64,000 nt of DNA from Rhizobiales bacterium IMCC20636 (GTDB lineage: Bacteria > Pseudomonadota > Alphaproteobacteria > Rhizobiales > GCA-2746425). The DNA is taken from contig CP018226.1 in the NCBI GenBank assembly GCA_016865015.1, forward strand, positions 1,953,001 through 2,017,000, in the 5' to 3' direction. Both the position numbers and the translations under genes were made by a program. The notes under the pieces are model-generated. The model was not told where the DNA came from. It worked only from the letters and a program-made list of their open reading frames with translations, and did no database searches. Below, piece by piece: positions 53,416 through 63,354 of the stretch (positions within the stretch are counted from its first letter, which is position 1; every line of letters begins with the position of its first letter).

Positions 53416-54212
53416 ACCCGGTCGAGGTCATTCGCGGCACCAGTCCTGTCATTCTTGGGCAACCTCATGGCGGTACATATATCCCCGAGGATCTGTTCAA
53501 CCGCTTGAACGAACGTGGACAGGGTTTGGCAGATACCGACTGGCATATTACGCGGTTGTATGACGGACTTCTGGCTGATCTGACAATCGTGAAAGCGACC
53601 TTTCATCGCTATGTCATAGATGCCAATCGTGATCCGGATGGCAAATCTTTGTATCCCGGCCAGAATACGACCTGCCTTTGTCCGCTGACAGATTTTGACG
53701 GGCACCCGATCTGGCACGCAGGTGAGGAGCCATCTGCGTCGGAATGCGAGGAGCGGCGGGTTGCCTTTCACCAACCCTATCATGAGGCTCTTGCAGCTGA
53801 GATCGAACGGATCAAGGCCATATATGGTTTTGCCATCCTGTATGATTGCCATTCCATTCGATCACACATCCCGTTCCTGTTTGAGGGCACCTTGCCGGTG
53901 TTCAGCATTGGCACCAACAGCGGTGCAAGCTGTGCCAGTTCACTTGAAGCTGCCGCAGTTGCGATCTGCAAACAGGCTGATGGCTATGATTGCGTCGTCA
54001 ATGGCCGCTTCAAGGGGGGCTGGACAACCCGGCACTATGGCCAGCCCGACACCGGGGTGCACGCAATCCAGATGGAGCTTGCGCAGCGGGCCTATATGGA
54101 TGAGGCCGCGCCATGGGCGTACCGGGCCGATCTTGCTGCTCGACTGCGTCCATATCTGACCCGAATTCTGACGGCTCTCACGCATGAATTGCAGGAAAAA
54201 CCCTATGAATGA
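53412..54212 (+). CDS. hutG: N-formylglutamate deformylase
   Basis: 266 residues; the ATG overlaps the hutH stop (ATGA). The zinc amidohydrolase pattern is visible: [29 protein letters not shown] and [12 protein letters not shown]. It splits N-formyl-L-glutamate to glutamate and formate, the last step of the HutF/HutG branch. Overlaps hutU by 8 bp. Confidence 0.93.
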   Translation: MNPVEVIRGTSPVILGQPHGGTYIPEDLFNRLNERGQGLADTDWHITRLYDGLLADLTIVKATFHRYVIDANRDPDGKSLYPGQNTTCLCPLTDFDGHPIWHAGEEPSASECEERRVAFHQPYHEALAAEIERIKAIYGFAILYDCHSIRSHIPFLFEGTLPVFSIGTNSGASCASSLEAAAVAICKQADGYDCVVNGRFKGGWTTRHYGQPDTGVHAIQMELAQRAYMDEAAPWAYRADLAARLRPYLTRILTALTHELQEKPYE

Positions 54213-55875
54213 CCCCCGTAAAAACGCACGCGATATCTATCCGCCCACTGGCAGCAAATTGAATGCCAAAAGCTGGCTGACGGAAGCTCCCATGCGCATG
54301 CTGATGAACAATCTGCACCCTGATGTTGCCGAGAACCCGCACGAACTGGTGGTTTATGGCGGGATTGGGCGCGCAGCACGGACCTGGCATGATTTTGATC
54401 AGATCGTCGCCAGCCTAATGGACCTTGAGGATGACGAAACCCTGATGGTTCAGTCCGGAAAACCGGTTGGGGTTTTCAAAACTCACAAGGATGCGCCACG
54501 TGTTCTGATTGCCAATTCCAATCTGGTCCCGCATTGGGCGAATTGGGATCATTTCAACGAGTTGGATAAGAAGGGCCTGGCCATGTATGGCCAGATGACC
54601 GCCGGGTCGTGGATATACATTGGCTCGCAGGGCATTGTTCAGGGCACGTATGAAACCTTTGTTGAGGCAGGTCGTCAGCATTATGAAGGCAATCTGACCG
54701 GCAAATGGATTTTGACCGGTGGTCTTGGTGGCATGGGGGGCGCACAGCCCCTGGCGGCCGTGATGGCCGGGGCCTGCTGTCTTGCTGTGGAATGTGATGA
54801 AACCCGCGCTGATGCGCGCATGCGCACGCGCTATGTTGATGAAAAGACAAGTTCACTGGACGAAGCGCTGGCGATGATCGAACGCTGGACCAAAGCCGGT
54901 GAGGCAAAGTCGGTGGCGCTGATTGGCAATGCGGCCGATGTGTTCCCGGAACTTGTGAAACGCGGTGTGCATCCAGATATCGTGACCGACCAGACCAGTG
55001 CGCATGATCCGGTTCATGGCTATCTGCCGCAGGGCTGGAGTGTTGCTGAATGGCGCGACAAGCAGGAGAGCGATCCGAAGGGCGTTGAAAAAGCCGCACG
55101 CGCCTCCATGAAAGTGCATGTGGCCGCCATGGTGGATTTTTGGAACATGGGCGTTCCGACCCTCGATTATGGCAATAATATCCGTCAGATCGCCAAGGAA
55201 GAGGGACTGGAGAATGCATTTGCGTTTCCGGGGTTTGTACCGGCTTACATCAGGCCTTTGTTCTGCCGCGGCATTGGCCCGTTCAGATGGTGCGCGTTGT
55301 CAGGCGATCCGGAAGATATTTACAAGACCGACGCCAAGGTCAAGGAACTGATTGCCGACGAGCATCTGCATAACTGGCTGGATATGGCGCGTGAACGTAT
55401 TTCATTTCAGGGCCTGCCAGCAAGGATTTGCTGGGTTGGCCTCGGGCTGCGACACAAGCTGGGTCTGGCCTTCAATGAAATGGTCCGAAAGGGGGAACTC
55501 AGCGCCCCGATTGTCATTGGTCGCGACCATCTGGATTCCGGCTCTGTCGCTTCACCCAACCGGGAAACTGAGGCGATGAAAGATGGCTCGGATGCTGTGT
55601 CCGACTGGCCGCTGTTGAATGCCTTGCTAAACACGGCCAGCGGAGCCACCTGGGTGTCGCTGCACCATGGCGGCGGCGTTGGTATGGGCTTTTCCCAGCA
55701 TTCGGGCATGGTCATCTGTTGTGACGGGACCGAAGACGCAGACCGACGGTTGGAACGCGTGTTATGGAACGATCCGGCAACCGGCGTAATGCGTCATGCC
55801 GATGCGGGCTATGAAGACGCCATTGCATGCGCTCGGGAAAACAATCTCCGTCTTCCCGGCATTCTTGGAAACTGA
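54205..55875 (+). CDS. hutU: Urocanate hydratase
   Basis: 556 residues from the ATG at 54205 (AGGA upstream; an earlier in-frame ATG lies well inside hutG). NAD-binding core [19 protein letters not shown], and the characteristic [21 protein letters not shown] near the C-terminus. It adds water to urocanate giving imidazolonepropanoate, step 2 of the pathway. Last gene of the hutIHGU operon; converges with a small hypothetical gene. Confidence 0.96.
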   Translation: MNDPRKNARDIYPPTGSKLNAKSWLTEAPMRMLMNNLHPDVAENPHELVVYGGIGRAARTWHDFDQIVASLMDLEDDETLMVQSGKPVGVFKTHKDAPRVLIANSNLVPHWANWDHFNELDKKGLAMYGQMTAGSWIYIGSQGIVQGTYETFVEAGRQHYEGNLTGKWILTGGLGGMGGAQPLAAVMAGACCLAVECDETRADARMRTRYVDEKTSSLDEALAMIERWTKAGEAKSVALIGNAADVFPELVKRGVHPDIVTDQTSAHDPVHGYLPQGWSVAEWRDKQESDPKGVEKAARASMKVHVAAMVDFWNMGVPTLDYGNNIRQIAKEEGLENAFAFPGFVPAYIRPLFCRGIGPFRWCALSGDPEDIYKTDAKVKELIADEHLHNWLDMARERISFQGLPARICWVGLGLRHKLGLAFNEMVRKGELSAPIVIGRDHLDSGSVASPNRETEAMKDGSDAVSDWPLLNALLNTASGATWVSLHHGGGVGMGFSQHSGMVICCDGTEDADRRLERVLWNDPATGVMRHADAGYEDAIACARENNLRLPGILGN

Positions 55876-55896
55876 CAGGTCTGTTCCCAAGCCTGA

Positions 55897-56169
55897 TTAC
55901 ACGATTCCACCACCTGCACCGGACACGGCAGGGCGTTCAGCGCTGACTTTTGCCCGATAGCCAGACGCCCTGAAGGTTGCGATCGGGTCAATGGCTGTGC
56001 CTTTTTCCAGGCGTGCCATAGCCAGAATGGGTTCCACATCGGTGCGGAAAGCTTCTTTCAGTGTTCGTGTCGCCATCAAGGCATCATTGCCACCCTGGAA
56101 GCCTGCCACGGCATCGCGATCCACAAGCAGAGCAAGCGCATAGGCACGCTGAACTTCCATGGCGGACAT
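55897..56169 (-). CDS. Hypothetical protein
   Basis: 90 residues (or 87 from the second Met), starting MSAMEVQRAYALALLVDRDA and ending in AVSGAGGGIV. Codon use is in line with its neighbours and the helix FRTDVEPILAMARLEKG looks protein-like, but no family is recognised. Convergent with hutU, 21 bp apart. Confidence 0.45.
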   Translation of the reverse strand: MSAMEVQRAYALALLVDRDAVAGFQGGNDALMATRTLKEAFRTDVEPILAMARLEKGTAIDPIATFRASGYRAKVSAERPAVSGAGGGIV

Positions 56170-56471
56170 CAGGGATCTGTATAAAACGATTCAAGAGCCG
56201 CAGCGGCGGAAGCTGCAATGGTCGACAATTGTCTTGTGCAATATGCCGACCATTGGCATGAGCGTCTCACAGCCGACGAAGTCGGTTGAGACGCTTTCAG
56301 CCGAGTTTCCTGCCTTTTCGGGCAAAAATTATATCGCAGTTGCGCTTTGAGAGACTTCTGCAGGTCGACATACGCAGTCATGTTGTGATTTTTCACACAA
56401 TCGTGACAATCCATGAGACCGCGTGATGCGTAACAGAAATAAGGTGTTGTCAAAACAAGAAGGATTCTTTT
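56170..56471. other. Intergenic region with a strong hairpin
   Basis: 302 bp without a supported gene. A long imperfect stem-loop at 56262-56294 has arms GCGTCTCA and TGAGACGC (sharing a two-base bulge) and an inner stem GCCGAC/GTCGGT around GAA. The right half is AT-richer and should hold the promoter for the next gene. The hairpin could belong to a small RNA or a weak terminator. Confidence 0.45.
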
Positions 56472-57143
56472 GTGACTGACAGTTTTTCGGGCCTTGCTGC
56501 GCTTTTCGCCCTTTCCGCTTCAATTTTGATTTCTTCAGGTTCGACGACAAACGCAGAAACGGTTGCGTTTGGTGCAGGCTGGAAAGCGGTCAATTTCAGG
56601 TCAATACCCAAGACCGATTATGGATTTGGTGGCAGCACGCTTTCGATCAAGGCAGCCAAAAGCTCTTCTGTGATTTACAAGCCGGTCCCGGAGACGGCGC
56701 GCGATGCGACCAAAGCCAGTTGGACCTGGTCTGTTCAAACCTCTGTTCCGCCGACAAACCTGGCAAAAAAGGGCGGTGATGATCGTAATATTGCTTTGTA
56801 TTTTGTCTTCACGGACGAAGACACAGCAAGGCGCGCTGGCAAGAATCCGAATATCAAACGCCTTTTGACCAAGCGCAGCAGTCGGATGCTGATTTACGTG
56901 AATGGTGGCCAACATGGGACTGGCAGCTTTGTGCCGAGCCCATACTTCTCCGGACGCGGCACAACAATTGTCAAGCGCGGCTCGGGAACCGGTTCGTTTT
57001 CAGAGAGTGTTGATCTGGCCGCGGATTATCGCCGCGCCTTTGGCTCCGAGCCGATGGTGCTGGTCGGGCTGGCAGTATCGTCGGATTCCGACGATACTGG
57101 AACTGTGTCGCAATCAACGTTGAGTGCGGTTGTTCTGAATTAA
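56472..57143 (+). CDS. DUF3047-family exported protein
   Basis: 223 residues, GTG start at 56472 with AAGGA upstream. An N-terminal hydrophobic signal (LAALFALSASILISSG, cleaved near TNAET) exports it. The mature part has SSVIYKPVPETARDATKASW, then WSVQTSVPPTNLAKKGGDDR and ALYFVFTDED, matching DUF3047. The family is predicted to be periplasmic and beta-rich, with unknown function. Its last 4 bp overlap the 3' end of the convergent transpeptidase gene. Confidence 0.75.
   Translation: MTDSFSGLAALFALSASILISSGSTTNAETVAFGAGWKAVNFRSIPKTDYGFGGSTLSIKAAKSSSVIYKPVPETARDATKASWTWSVQTSVPPTNLAKKGGDDRNIALYFVFTDEDTARRAGKNPNIKRLLTKRSSRMLIYVNGGQHGTGSFVPSPYFSGRGTTIVKRGSGTGSFSESVDLAADYRRAFGSEPMVLVGLAVSSDSDDTGTVSQSTLSAVVLN
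57073..57099. repeat. Perfect 12-bp inverted repeat inside the DUF3047 gene
   Basis: CAGTATCGTCGG, ATT, CCGACGATACTG near the 3' end of the coding region. The arms are perfect. It may form a hairpin in either transcript of this convergent pair. Confidence 0.8.
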
Positions 57144-57589
57144 CGCTGAATTTTGATCTGGACGTTTGCGCGCCCGTATTTTTTGACCAGACTGTAGAGA
57201 CGTTTTGCGTTGCTGGTGTGAAGGCGGACACAGCCATGGCTGGCCGGACGCCCAAGACGCTTCACCTGATTGGTGCCGTGGACGGCGTAACCACGGTGGA
57301 AGAATACCGAGTAGGGCATTGGCGACATGTTATATTTCCGTGAATGCCACATCTTGTGTGTCCGGGTCGGATTATAGCTCCCGACGGGTGTGCGATAACC
57401 GCTTCGGCCTGTCGACACCTTCCATGAATGTCTGGGAATGCCGTTGATGTAAACGCGCATCTTCTGATCCGAAATGTCGACTTTGGCGACGACTTTCGCG
57501 GCGTCAGCATTGCTGGTGCCAAAGGGAAGTGCCAATAGCAGAGTGAGTGCAAAAAGCACTGCCGTTTGTTTGAAACTGAAGAGCGACAT
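57140..57589 (-). CDS. L,D-transpeptidase (YkuD domain)
   Basis: 149 residues with a signal peptide (AVLFALTLLLALPFGTSNADA). The YkuD catalytic motif is HGTNQVKRLGRPASHGCVRLH, with the active-site Cys in SHGCVR. It forms 3-3 crosslinks in peptidoglycan or attaches proteins to it, in the periplasm. A short, single-domain form, common in Rhizobiales in several copies. Confidence 0.93.
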   Translation of the reverse strand: MSLFSFKQTAVLFALTLLLALPFGTSNADAAKVVAKVDISDQKMRVYINGIPRHSWKVSTGRSGYRTPVGSYNPTRTHKMWHSRKYNMSPMPYSVFFHRGYAVHGTNQVKRLGRPASHGCVRLHTSNAKRLYSLVKKYGRANVQIKIQR

Positions 57590-57684
57590 ATCTGGTCCTT
57601 GCAGAAAAATGGTTCGTACCAGACAGTAGGCGCGGCTTCTTTATGTTAGGTAAATTCTCTAACGCTATGTGATCAATGGCAAAG

Positions 57685-58041
57685 TCAGGATGTTTCGTTG
57701 CTGGTTGCGCAAGCGATGCATAGTCTGACAGCTGGTTCGACCTGCAACCTTTTCAGGGCAATCTGTTCGCCGCAGCTTGTGCAATACCCAAATTCACCAT
57801 CCTCCATCCGGCTGAGCGCACCGACAATATTTCGCAGATCTGTCTCACGCTTGCGCTGTTGTGCCTGGGACATGGCCTGAACCTGCATGGCGTCCATACG
57901 AGACAGACGTCCGACCGATTGCTGATCCAATGCAACGGGCGCACGGTCAGTTTCGGTTTCATGGGTTGCCAATTCCAGACTCTCACGTTGCTGGAGGAGC
58001 CGTTTCTTGAAGGAAGCGATGTGTTGTTTGGACAGGGGCAT
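57685..58041 (-). CDS. DksA/TraR-type zinc-finger protein
   Basis: 118 residues from the ATG at 58041 (a TTG at 58059 is an alternative). N-terminal coiled-coil segment, then a four-cysteine finger Cys87-x2-Cys90 (CTSCGEQ) and Cys108-x2-Cys111. The family binds RNA polymerase through the secondary channel, as DksA does, but the acidic Asp pair at the coiled-coil tip is not clear here, so it may be a divergent paralogue. Confidence 0.88.
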   Translation of the reverse strand: MPLSKQHIASFKKRLLQQRESLELATHETETDRAPVALDQQSVGRLSRMDAMQVQAMSQAQQRKRETDLRNIVGALSRMEDGEFGYCTSCGEQIALKRLQVEPAVRLCIACATSNETS

Positions 58042-58300
58042 GGTTGCAGATGCCTTCAAATGTGGAAAATCAAACAGTTTTCTGCAGAATAGGCCGGTGC
58101 ATCACAAACACAAAATCGGCGCCTGCATTTGGTGGCAGTTCAGTTGCAATTGTGGGAAGGACAGCCTGTTGTTGGCCTGCAGCCGAAACACGAAGAATTG
58201 TTGTGCACATGGAACGCCTCAGCGCGCAAATCATTGAAAAAGACGGCGCGAAAATATATCAGAAGATGATTCTTTTATTTGCGACTGCGGGACACTTTTC

Positions 58301-58879
58301 ATGACGCTATTGATCATCGGGCTCATTTTATTTTTGGGAATTCATTCGACACGGATTTTCTTTGAGCCGGTCCGGGTCTGGTCGATCAATACATTTGGCG
58401 CTGGCAGCTGGCGTGCGATCTATACTGTCCTCAGCGTTGCAGGGCTAATCCTGATCGTCATTGGTTTTGTGCCCGCTGGCGAGAATGCAGATGTGGTTTG
58501 GGTGCCACCATTCGCACTTCTGCATGTTTCAGCATTGCTGATGCTGCTATCCTTCATATTCATCGCTGCAGGACAACTGCCTGCCGGACGGATCAAAGCC
58601 AGCTTGAGACACCCCATGACCGTTGGGGTTCTGGTCTGGGCCGTAGCGCATTTGCTCATCAACGGAATGTCTCACGAGGTGCTCCTGTTCGGTTCCATGT
58701 TGGTCTGGTCGATACTGGTGCTGTTCGCCGCTCTGCGACGTGATCGGCAAATGCGGCTGGCTTTCATGGCCGGGCCGGTGCGCAATGATCTGTTCGCTGT
58801 CGTCATCGGAGCCGCCGTCTGGGCCTTCTTTGTCATGTATGCTCATGAATGGCTGTTTGGCGTCGCGCCGCTCGTTTGA
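58301..58879 (+). CDS. nnrU: NnrU-family membrane protein
   Basis: 192 residues with five to six membrane segments. Signature residues are LGIHSTRIF, LRHPMTVGVLVWAVAHLLING and a C-terminal HEWLFGV. NnrU proteins are associated with nitrite and nitric-oxide reduction in Rhodobacter; their biochemical role is not settled. Stands alone here, with 241 bp upstream. Confidence 0.88.
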   Translation: MTLLIIGLILFLGIHSTRIFFEPVRVWSINTFGAGSWRAIYTVLSVAGLILIVIGFVPAGENADVVWVPPFALLHVSALLMLLSFIFIAAGQLPAGRIKASLRHPMTVGVLVWAVAHLLINGMSHEVLLFGSMLVWSILVLFAALRRDRQMRLAFMAGPVRNDLFAVVIGAAVWAFFVMYAHEWLFGVAPLV

Positions 58880-59001
58880 TTGAATAAATGCGTTTGACGA
58901 TTGCCTAAGGCAGGCGCAACAGATAATGTCCGGCAAAATCTGAGGCCGGGCGCAGTCTTCTGCGGCACCGGCTGTCATTCGTTTAAACAGTAAGGCCGTA
59001 A

Positions 59002-59658
59002 ATGTCTGATCAATTTGCAAGAGAGGTCGATGAAGATCTCCGCAGTGAGTTTCTAAAAAGCATATGGGACCGTTTTGGCGTTTTCATTATTGCCACTGCG
59101 ATCATAATCGTTGCGGCAACCGCGGGCTATCGCGGTTGGAGCTACTACAAGGAACAGGCTGCCCAGTCCGCAGGTGATGCGTTCATGGAGGCTTTGCAGC
59201 TTGCCGAAGATGGCGAAGATGCAGAATCACTGAAGGGCTTTCAGGCAATTGCAGACGGGGATCATGACGGCTATGCCGCGCTGGCCCGCTTTCGGATTGC
59301 GACCGAATTGGCAAATGACGGCAATATAGAGGCCGCTGTTGCCGAATTCGACCAGATTGCAAAAACCACAAAGAGCGACGAATTGAAGTCATTGGCTCAG
59401 TTGAGAGCCGGACTTCTGCTGGTTGATACGGGCACTTTGGAAGATGTTCAAAACCGCCTTGCTGTGCTTTCCAATCCCAACAGTCAGTGGCGACACAGTG
59501 CCAGAGAGTATATTGCACTGGCCGCTTATCGGGCGGGCGACCTTGAAACCGCCACAACTTCGTTGGATTTGATTTTGGAAGATGCAGAGTCGCTGCAAAG
59601 TGTCCGCTCGCGGGCACAGATTCTGAAAACATTGATTGAGAGCACGAGCGCAGGGTAA
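59002..59658 (+). CDS. YfgM-like inner-membrane TPR protein
   Basis: 218 residues. One N-terminal membrane anchor (GVFIIATAIIIVAATAGYRGW, residues 26-46) followed by a periplasmic tetratricopeptide-like domain (YAALARFRIATELANDGNIE, SDELKSLAQLRAGLLLVD). This is the gene usually found directly before bamB and der; the E. coli counterpart YfgM works with the SecYEG-PpiD translocon. Stop is 33 bp before bamB. Confidence 0.88.
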   Translation: MSDQFAREVDEDLRSEFLKSIWDRFGVFIIATAIIIVAATAGYRGWSYYKEQAAQSAGDAFMEALQLAEDGEDAESLKGFQAIADGDHDGYAALARFRIATELANDGNIEAAVAEFDQIAKTTKSDELKSLAQLRAGLLLVDTGTLEDVQNRLAVLSNPNSQWRHSAREYIALAAYRAGDLETATTSLDLILEDAESLQSVRSRAQILKTLIESTSAG

Positions 59659-59691
59659 GGCCGGGTTCACTGCCAGACAAAGAGCTGAATT

Positions 59692-61089
59692 ATGAGCAAT
59701 ATTTACGTGCAACCAAACGATTCAAAATCGAGCGTGGCCGGACTCTGCGGAACCATGTTCAAATTTGGAGTGCTTGGCACCGTTTTGGCTTCTCTGGCCG
59801 GATGTGCTGGCATTGACGTTCTGGCTGACAGTGTAAAGAGCATCAATCCGTTCGCAGAAGAAGAACAATTGCTTCCTGGTGCCCGCCGTGAGGCTCTGCC
59901 GTCATCAGACCCATTGTTGGTCAGCGGCACGAAAACGGCTTCCATTGCACCGGCCGCGACCTTGTCCAACTGGAACAATCCAGCCGGCAATGACGCAAAT
60001 AATCCGGGCAATGTGGCGCTATCTGCCGGAGGCGGCAGTCGTGCCTGGTCGGCGCAGGTTGCCGAGCGTCCGGGCCGCCGCAATGTGCGTGGGTCTGCTG
60101 GCCCTGTGGTGGAAGAAGGACGGGTTTACGTTTATGATCCGGAAGGCAATGTCACGGCCTCATCGCTATCCGGGGGCGCGCGCTTGTGGCGTGTGTCTCT
60201 GAGGCCAGATGGAGAGAAGCAGGCTGCACCAGGTGGTGGCATCGCTTCGGGTGGTGGTTTTGTCTATGCGGCTACCGGCTTCAGAGAAGTTGTTGGTCTG
60301 ATTGGCCGCTCTGGTCAGGAAGTCTGGCGCTATCCGTTGGAAGAACCTGCGCGTGGCGCGCCTTCTTACTCAGGCGGACGCGTGTTTGTGGTGACGGCCA
60401 GCAATGAGGTCATTGCCCTGTCTGCTGCTGACGGATCGCTTCTGTGGACCTATACCGGTATTCCTGAGACCGCTGGCATTTTGGCGTCTGCCAGTCCCGC
60501 CATATCCGGTTCAACGGTCGTCGTCCCGTATTCTTCGGGAGAAATTATCGCCTTTGACGTGGAGAGTGGTGATCCCAAATGGAGTGATGCAGTTGTTCGC
60601 TCTGCGCGTAATCTGGCTGTATCGGGTCTGACTGATGTGTCCGGCTCGCCGGTCATTGCCAATGGCACGGTTTACGCAACAGGCGTTTCCGGACGCACGA
60701 TTGCCGTTAATCTGAAAAGTGGCGAACGGTTGTGGGAACGCAGTGTCGGATCCAGTTTCACACCCGTCGTATCGGGCAATACTGTGTTTGTTCAGGATCT
60801 TCAGGACAGAATGATTGCTCTGGATCGCACCACCGGTGAAGCGCTCTGGATTACTGAATTGCCCGTTGTTCGCAAAAAACGTTCTCGTACAGCATGGGCC
60901 GGGCCAGTGTTGGCTGGTGGCGCATTGTGGTCGGCTTCAAGTGAAGGCCAGTTAGCTTCGATTGATGCCCAGACCGGCAAGCTGCTTGGCACGCGCGATG
61001 TGAACAAGGATATTTATCTCCGGCCAATTGCAGCAAGTGGCAAACTGCTTCTGTTGGCTGGCGACGGGACTATGATAGCATTTAATTAA
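59692..61089 (+). CDS. bamB: Outer-membrane assembly lipoprotein BamB-like (PQQ-repeat beta-propeller)
   Basis: 465 residues. A lipobox LAGC places the lipidated Cys at residue 38; an in-frame ATG at 59755 would give a more standard signal peptide, but the upstream ATG has an AAGAG ribosome site. The rest is an eight-bladed propeller, with WRVSLRPDG, YPLEEPARGAPSYSGGRVFV, WTYTG and LWERSVGS blades. As part of the BAM complex it would help insert beta-barrel proteins in the outer membrane. Confidence 0.9.
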   Translation: MSNIYVQPNDSKSSVAGLCGTMFKFGVLGTVLASLAGCAGIDVLADSVKSINPFAEEEQLLPGARREALPSSDPLLVSGTKTASIAPAATLSNWNNPAGNDANNPGNVALSAGGGSRAWSAQVAERPGRRNVRGSAGPVVEEGRVYVYDPEGNVTASSLSGGARLWRVSLRPDGEKQAAPGGGIASGGGFVYAATGFREVVGLIGRSGQEVWRYPLEEPARGAPSYSGGRVFVVTASNEVIALSAADGSLLWTYTGIPETAGILASASPAISGSTVVVPYSSGEIIAFDVESGDPKWSDAVVRSARNLAVSGLTDVSGSPVIANGTVYATGVSGRTIAVNLKSGERLWERSVGSSFTPVVSGNTVFVQDLQDRMIALDRTTGEALWITELPVVRKKRSRTAWAGPVLAGGALWSASSEGQLASIDAQTGKLLGTRDVNKDIYLRPIAASGKLLLLAGDGTMIAFN

Positions 61090-61093
61090 AACA

Positions 61094-61224
61094 CGGCGCT
61101 GCAGCCGTTGATGAATTCAGGTGCTGAAAACACCTATTGTTGAAGATGGCGCTGTGAGCGCCCTGTTAAAGATGACCGGCGCTGTGCGCCTATTAGCAAA
61201 GACTGGACCGGCACCTGGTGCCGG
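61094..61224 (+). repeat. Chain of hairpins between bamB and der
   Basis: Within the 158-bp gap are AGGTG/CACCT (61119-61135), GGCGCT-GTG-AGCGCC (61148-61162), GGCGC-TGT-GCGCC (61178-61190) and CCGGCAC-CTG-GTGCCGG (61208-61224), plus a weaker CGGC/GCCG at 61094-61107. No U-runs follow. The last ends 23 bp before the der ATG, so the set may control der translation or mRNA processing. Confidence 0.7.
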
Positions 61225-61247
61225 GATCATGTCTGGGACCCCTACAA

Positions 61248-62663
61248 ATGTTTACTGTTGCCATCATAGGACGCCCGAATGTGGGCAAGTCCACTCTGTT
61301 CAATCGTTTGGTTGGCAAACGACTGGCGTTGGTTGACGACACGCCTGGCGTGACCCGTGACCGCCGTTCTGGCGATGGCAAGATCGGCGACATTTCCTTT
61401 AATGTCATCGATACTGCCGGGCTCGAGGAAGCCAATATCGAGAGTCTTGAAGGCCGCATGCGGGCCCAGACTGAAGCAGCCATTCTGGAAGCGGACATTT
61501 GTCTGTTCCTGATTGACGCCCGGGTCGGTGTCACTCCGACCGACGAGCATTTTGCTGATCTGCTGCGGATCACTGAAAAACCGATTATTCCTGTCGCCAA
61601 CAAGGTTGAGGGCAGGAAGGGCGAATCCGGTTATTACGAAGCCTATAGTCTTGGATTTGGTGAGCCTGTGCCAATTTCGGCGGAGCATGGCGAGGGCATG
61701 GCTGATCTCTATCAGGCCATCCGGATCATAGCGGAGGCTGATAAGCCGGAAGGTGAAGAAGGCCTTGATGAGAGCGCTGCAGAGCCTGAAATGCAGGAGG
61801 TCTTTGATCCCGATGCTCCGGCTGAGGAAAAACCAAGAGGCCCATTGCAGCTTGCTGTGGTTGGTCGCCCGAATGTCGGAAAATCGACCTTCATCAACCA
61901 TCTGATCGGTGAGGACCGTCTGCTGACGGGCCCCGAAGCAGGCATCACCAGAGATACAATCTCAGTGGATTGGGTCTGGCATGACAACCCGATCCGCCTG
62001 TTTGATACCGCAGGCATGCGCCGCAAGGCGAAGGTTCAGCAAAAGCTTGAAAAACTGTCTGTCTCGGACAGTCTGCGGGCCATCCAGTTTGCTCAGATTG
62101 TTGTCGTCATGCTCGATGCAACAATGCCGTTTGAGAAACAGGATTTGCAGATCGCCGCCCTGATCGCCCGGGAAGGGCGCGGTTGCGTGATTGCGCTGAA
62201 CAAATGGGATCTGATTGAAGATCCGGATGAAACTCTGAAAGAGTTACGGCTTGAGGCAACGCGCCTTCTGCCACAGATGCGCGGTGTGCCCGTTGTGCCA
62301 ATTTCTGGCCTTGCCGGCAATGGCATCGATCAGTTGATGAAAGCTGTGTTTGAGGTCTACAAAACCTGGAATGCACGTATTTCCACGGCCCGTCTCAACC
62401 GTTGGCTCGATGGCATTCTGAACCATCATCCGCCCCCCGCAGTCAGCGGCCGCCGCATCAAGCTGCGCTACATGACACAAGCCAAGACCCGGCCTCCGAC
62501 CTTCTTTATATCCTGTTCCAGGCCTGACGCGCTGCCGTCTGCTTATGAGCGCTATCTGATCAATGCGTTGCGGGATGATTTTGGTCTGATGGGCATTCCG
62601 TTGCGGCTGATGTTCCGCAAGGGTGAGAACCCTTATGCAGGACGTGCCAAGCGCAAATCCTGA
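61248..62663 (+). CDS. der: GTPase Der (EngA), ribosome assembly
   Basis: 471 residues from the ATG at 61248. Two GTPase domains: [11 protein letters not shown] (residues 8-18) with DTAG, and a second [11 protein letters not shown] with [10 protein letters not shown] and NKWD. A C-terminal KH-like domain ends [16 protein letters not shown]. Tandem domains and the KH tail are unique to Der, an essential factor for 50S subunit maturation. Follows bamB as in many proteobacteria. Confidence 0.97.
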   Translation: MFTVAIIGRPNVGKSTLFNRLVGKRLALVDDTPGVTRDRRSGDGKIGDISFNVIDTAGLEEANIESLEGRMRAQTEAAILEADICLFLIDARVGVTPTDEHFADLLRITEKPIIPVANKVEGRKGESGYYEAYSLGFGEPVPISAEHGEGMADLYQAIRIIAEADKPEGEEGLDESAAEPEMQEVFDPDAPAEEKPRGPLQLAVVGRPNVGKSTFINHLIGEDRLLTGPEAGITRDTISVDWVWHDNPIRLFDTAGMRRKAKVQQKLEKLSVSDSLRAIQFAQIVVVMLDATMPFEKQDLQIAALIAREGRGCVIALNKWDLIEDPDETLKELRLEATRLLPQMRGVPVVPISGLAGNGIDQLMKAVFEVYKTWNARISTARLNRWLDGILNHHPPPAVSGRRIKLRYMTQAKTRPPTFFISCSRPDALPSAYERYLINALRDDFGLMGIPLRLMFRKGENPYAGRAKRKS

Positions 62664-62697
62664 GTCTGCTTGAAACGCAGGTCGTCGATTAAGTTTG

Positions 62698-62740
62698 AGG
62701 CCTTGAAAGTGATTGGTGCACCCATTCGCTTTCAAGGCCT
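62698..62740 (+). terminator. Inverted repeat downstream of der
   Basis: AGGCCTTGAAAG (62698-62709) and CTTTCAAGGCCT (62729-62740), perfect 12-bp arms with a 19-base loop, 35 bp after the der stop. No T-run follows on the plus strand. It may act as a rho-dependent or bidirectional end for der and the convergent SDR remnant. Confidence 0.45.
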
Positions 62741-62835
62741 TGGACAGTGAACATGCCTGTCAGACGGTTGAAGCATAAGTCGCAGAAATCCAACGCTATG
62801 GCGCGGAGGATCAGGTTGAGTCTGATGGGTTCGTT

Positions 62836-63354
62836 TCAGTCTTGGCTATATCCGGGGATCAGGTCGAACATCTCGTCAGCCCGAACGTCGATCAGCTTGC
62901 CGCTTTCGGTAAAGTCTGGAAGCATCAACTGCACGACTTTTTCAGCAATCTCTGCGGGCTCTGGCAATGTGGCCGGGTCTTCACCCGGCATCGCCTTGGC
63001 GCGCATTGCTGTTCTTGTACCGCCGGGATTGATGGCGTTCACGCACATCGCGGTCTGGCGTGTTTCGCCAGCATAGGTCTTGGCCAGCGCTTCGACCGCT
63101 GCTTTTGATACGGAATAGACACCCCAATAGGGTTTGCACTTCCAGGCTGCGGTGGATGACAGGAAGACCACCCGGCCTGCCTCAGCGTGGCGCAGCAATG
63201 GATCGAGTGACCGGATAAGACGGAAATTGGCTGTCACGTTAACGGCCATCACATTTTCCCATTCACTGGGTTTGATGTGACCCAGAGGGGACAGAATGCC
63301 CAATATGCCGCCATTGGCGACAAGACCGTCAAGTTTGCCCCAGCGCTCGTAAAC
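62836..63354 (-). pseudogene. SDR-family oxidoreductase, 5' end removed by an insertion sequence
   Basis: About 172 residues of a short-chain dehydrogenase: VYERWGKLDGLVANGGILGI, NVMAVNVTANFRLIR, VVFLSSTAAW and VYSVSKAAVEALA (Tyr-x-x-x-Lys). The N-terminal NAD-binding half is absent. The open frame runs on to 63393, but its first 13 residues (MIDSQSAPPECGG) belong to an IS5-type transposase (compare IDSQSVKTTESGG). The gene is therefore a truncated remnant fused in frame to IS sequence and is unlikely to be functional. Confidence 0.82.
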
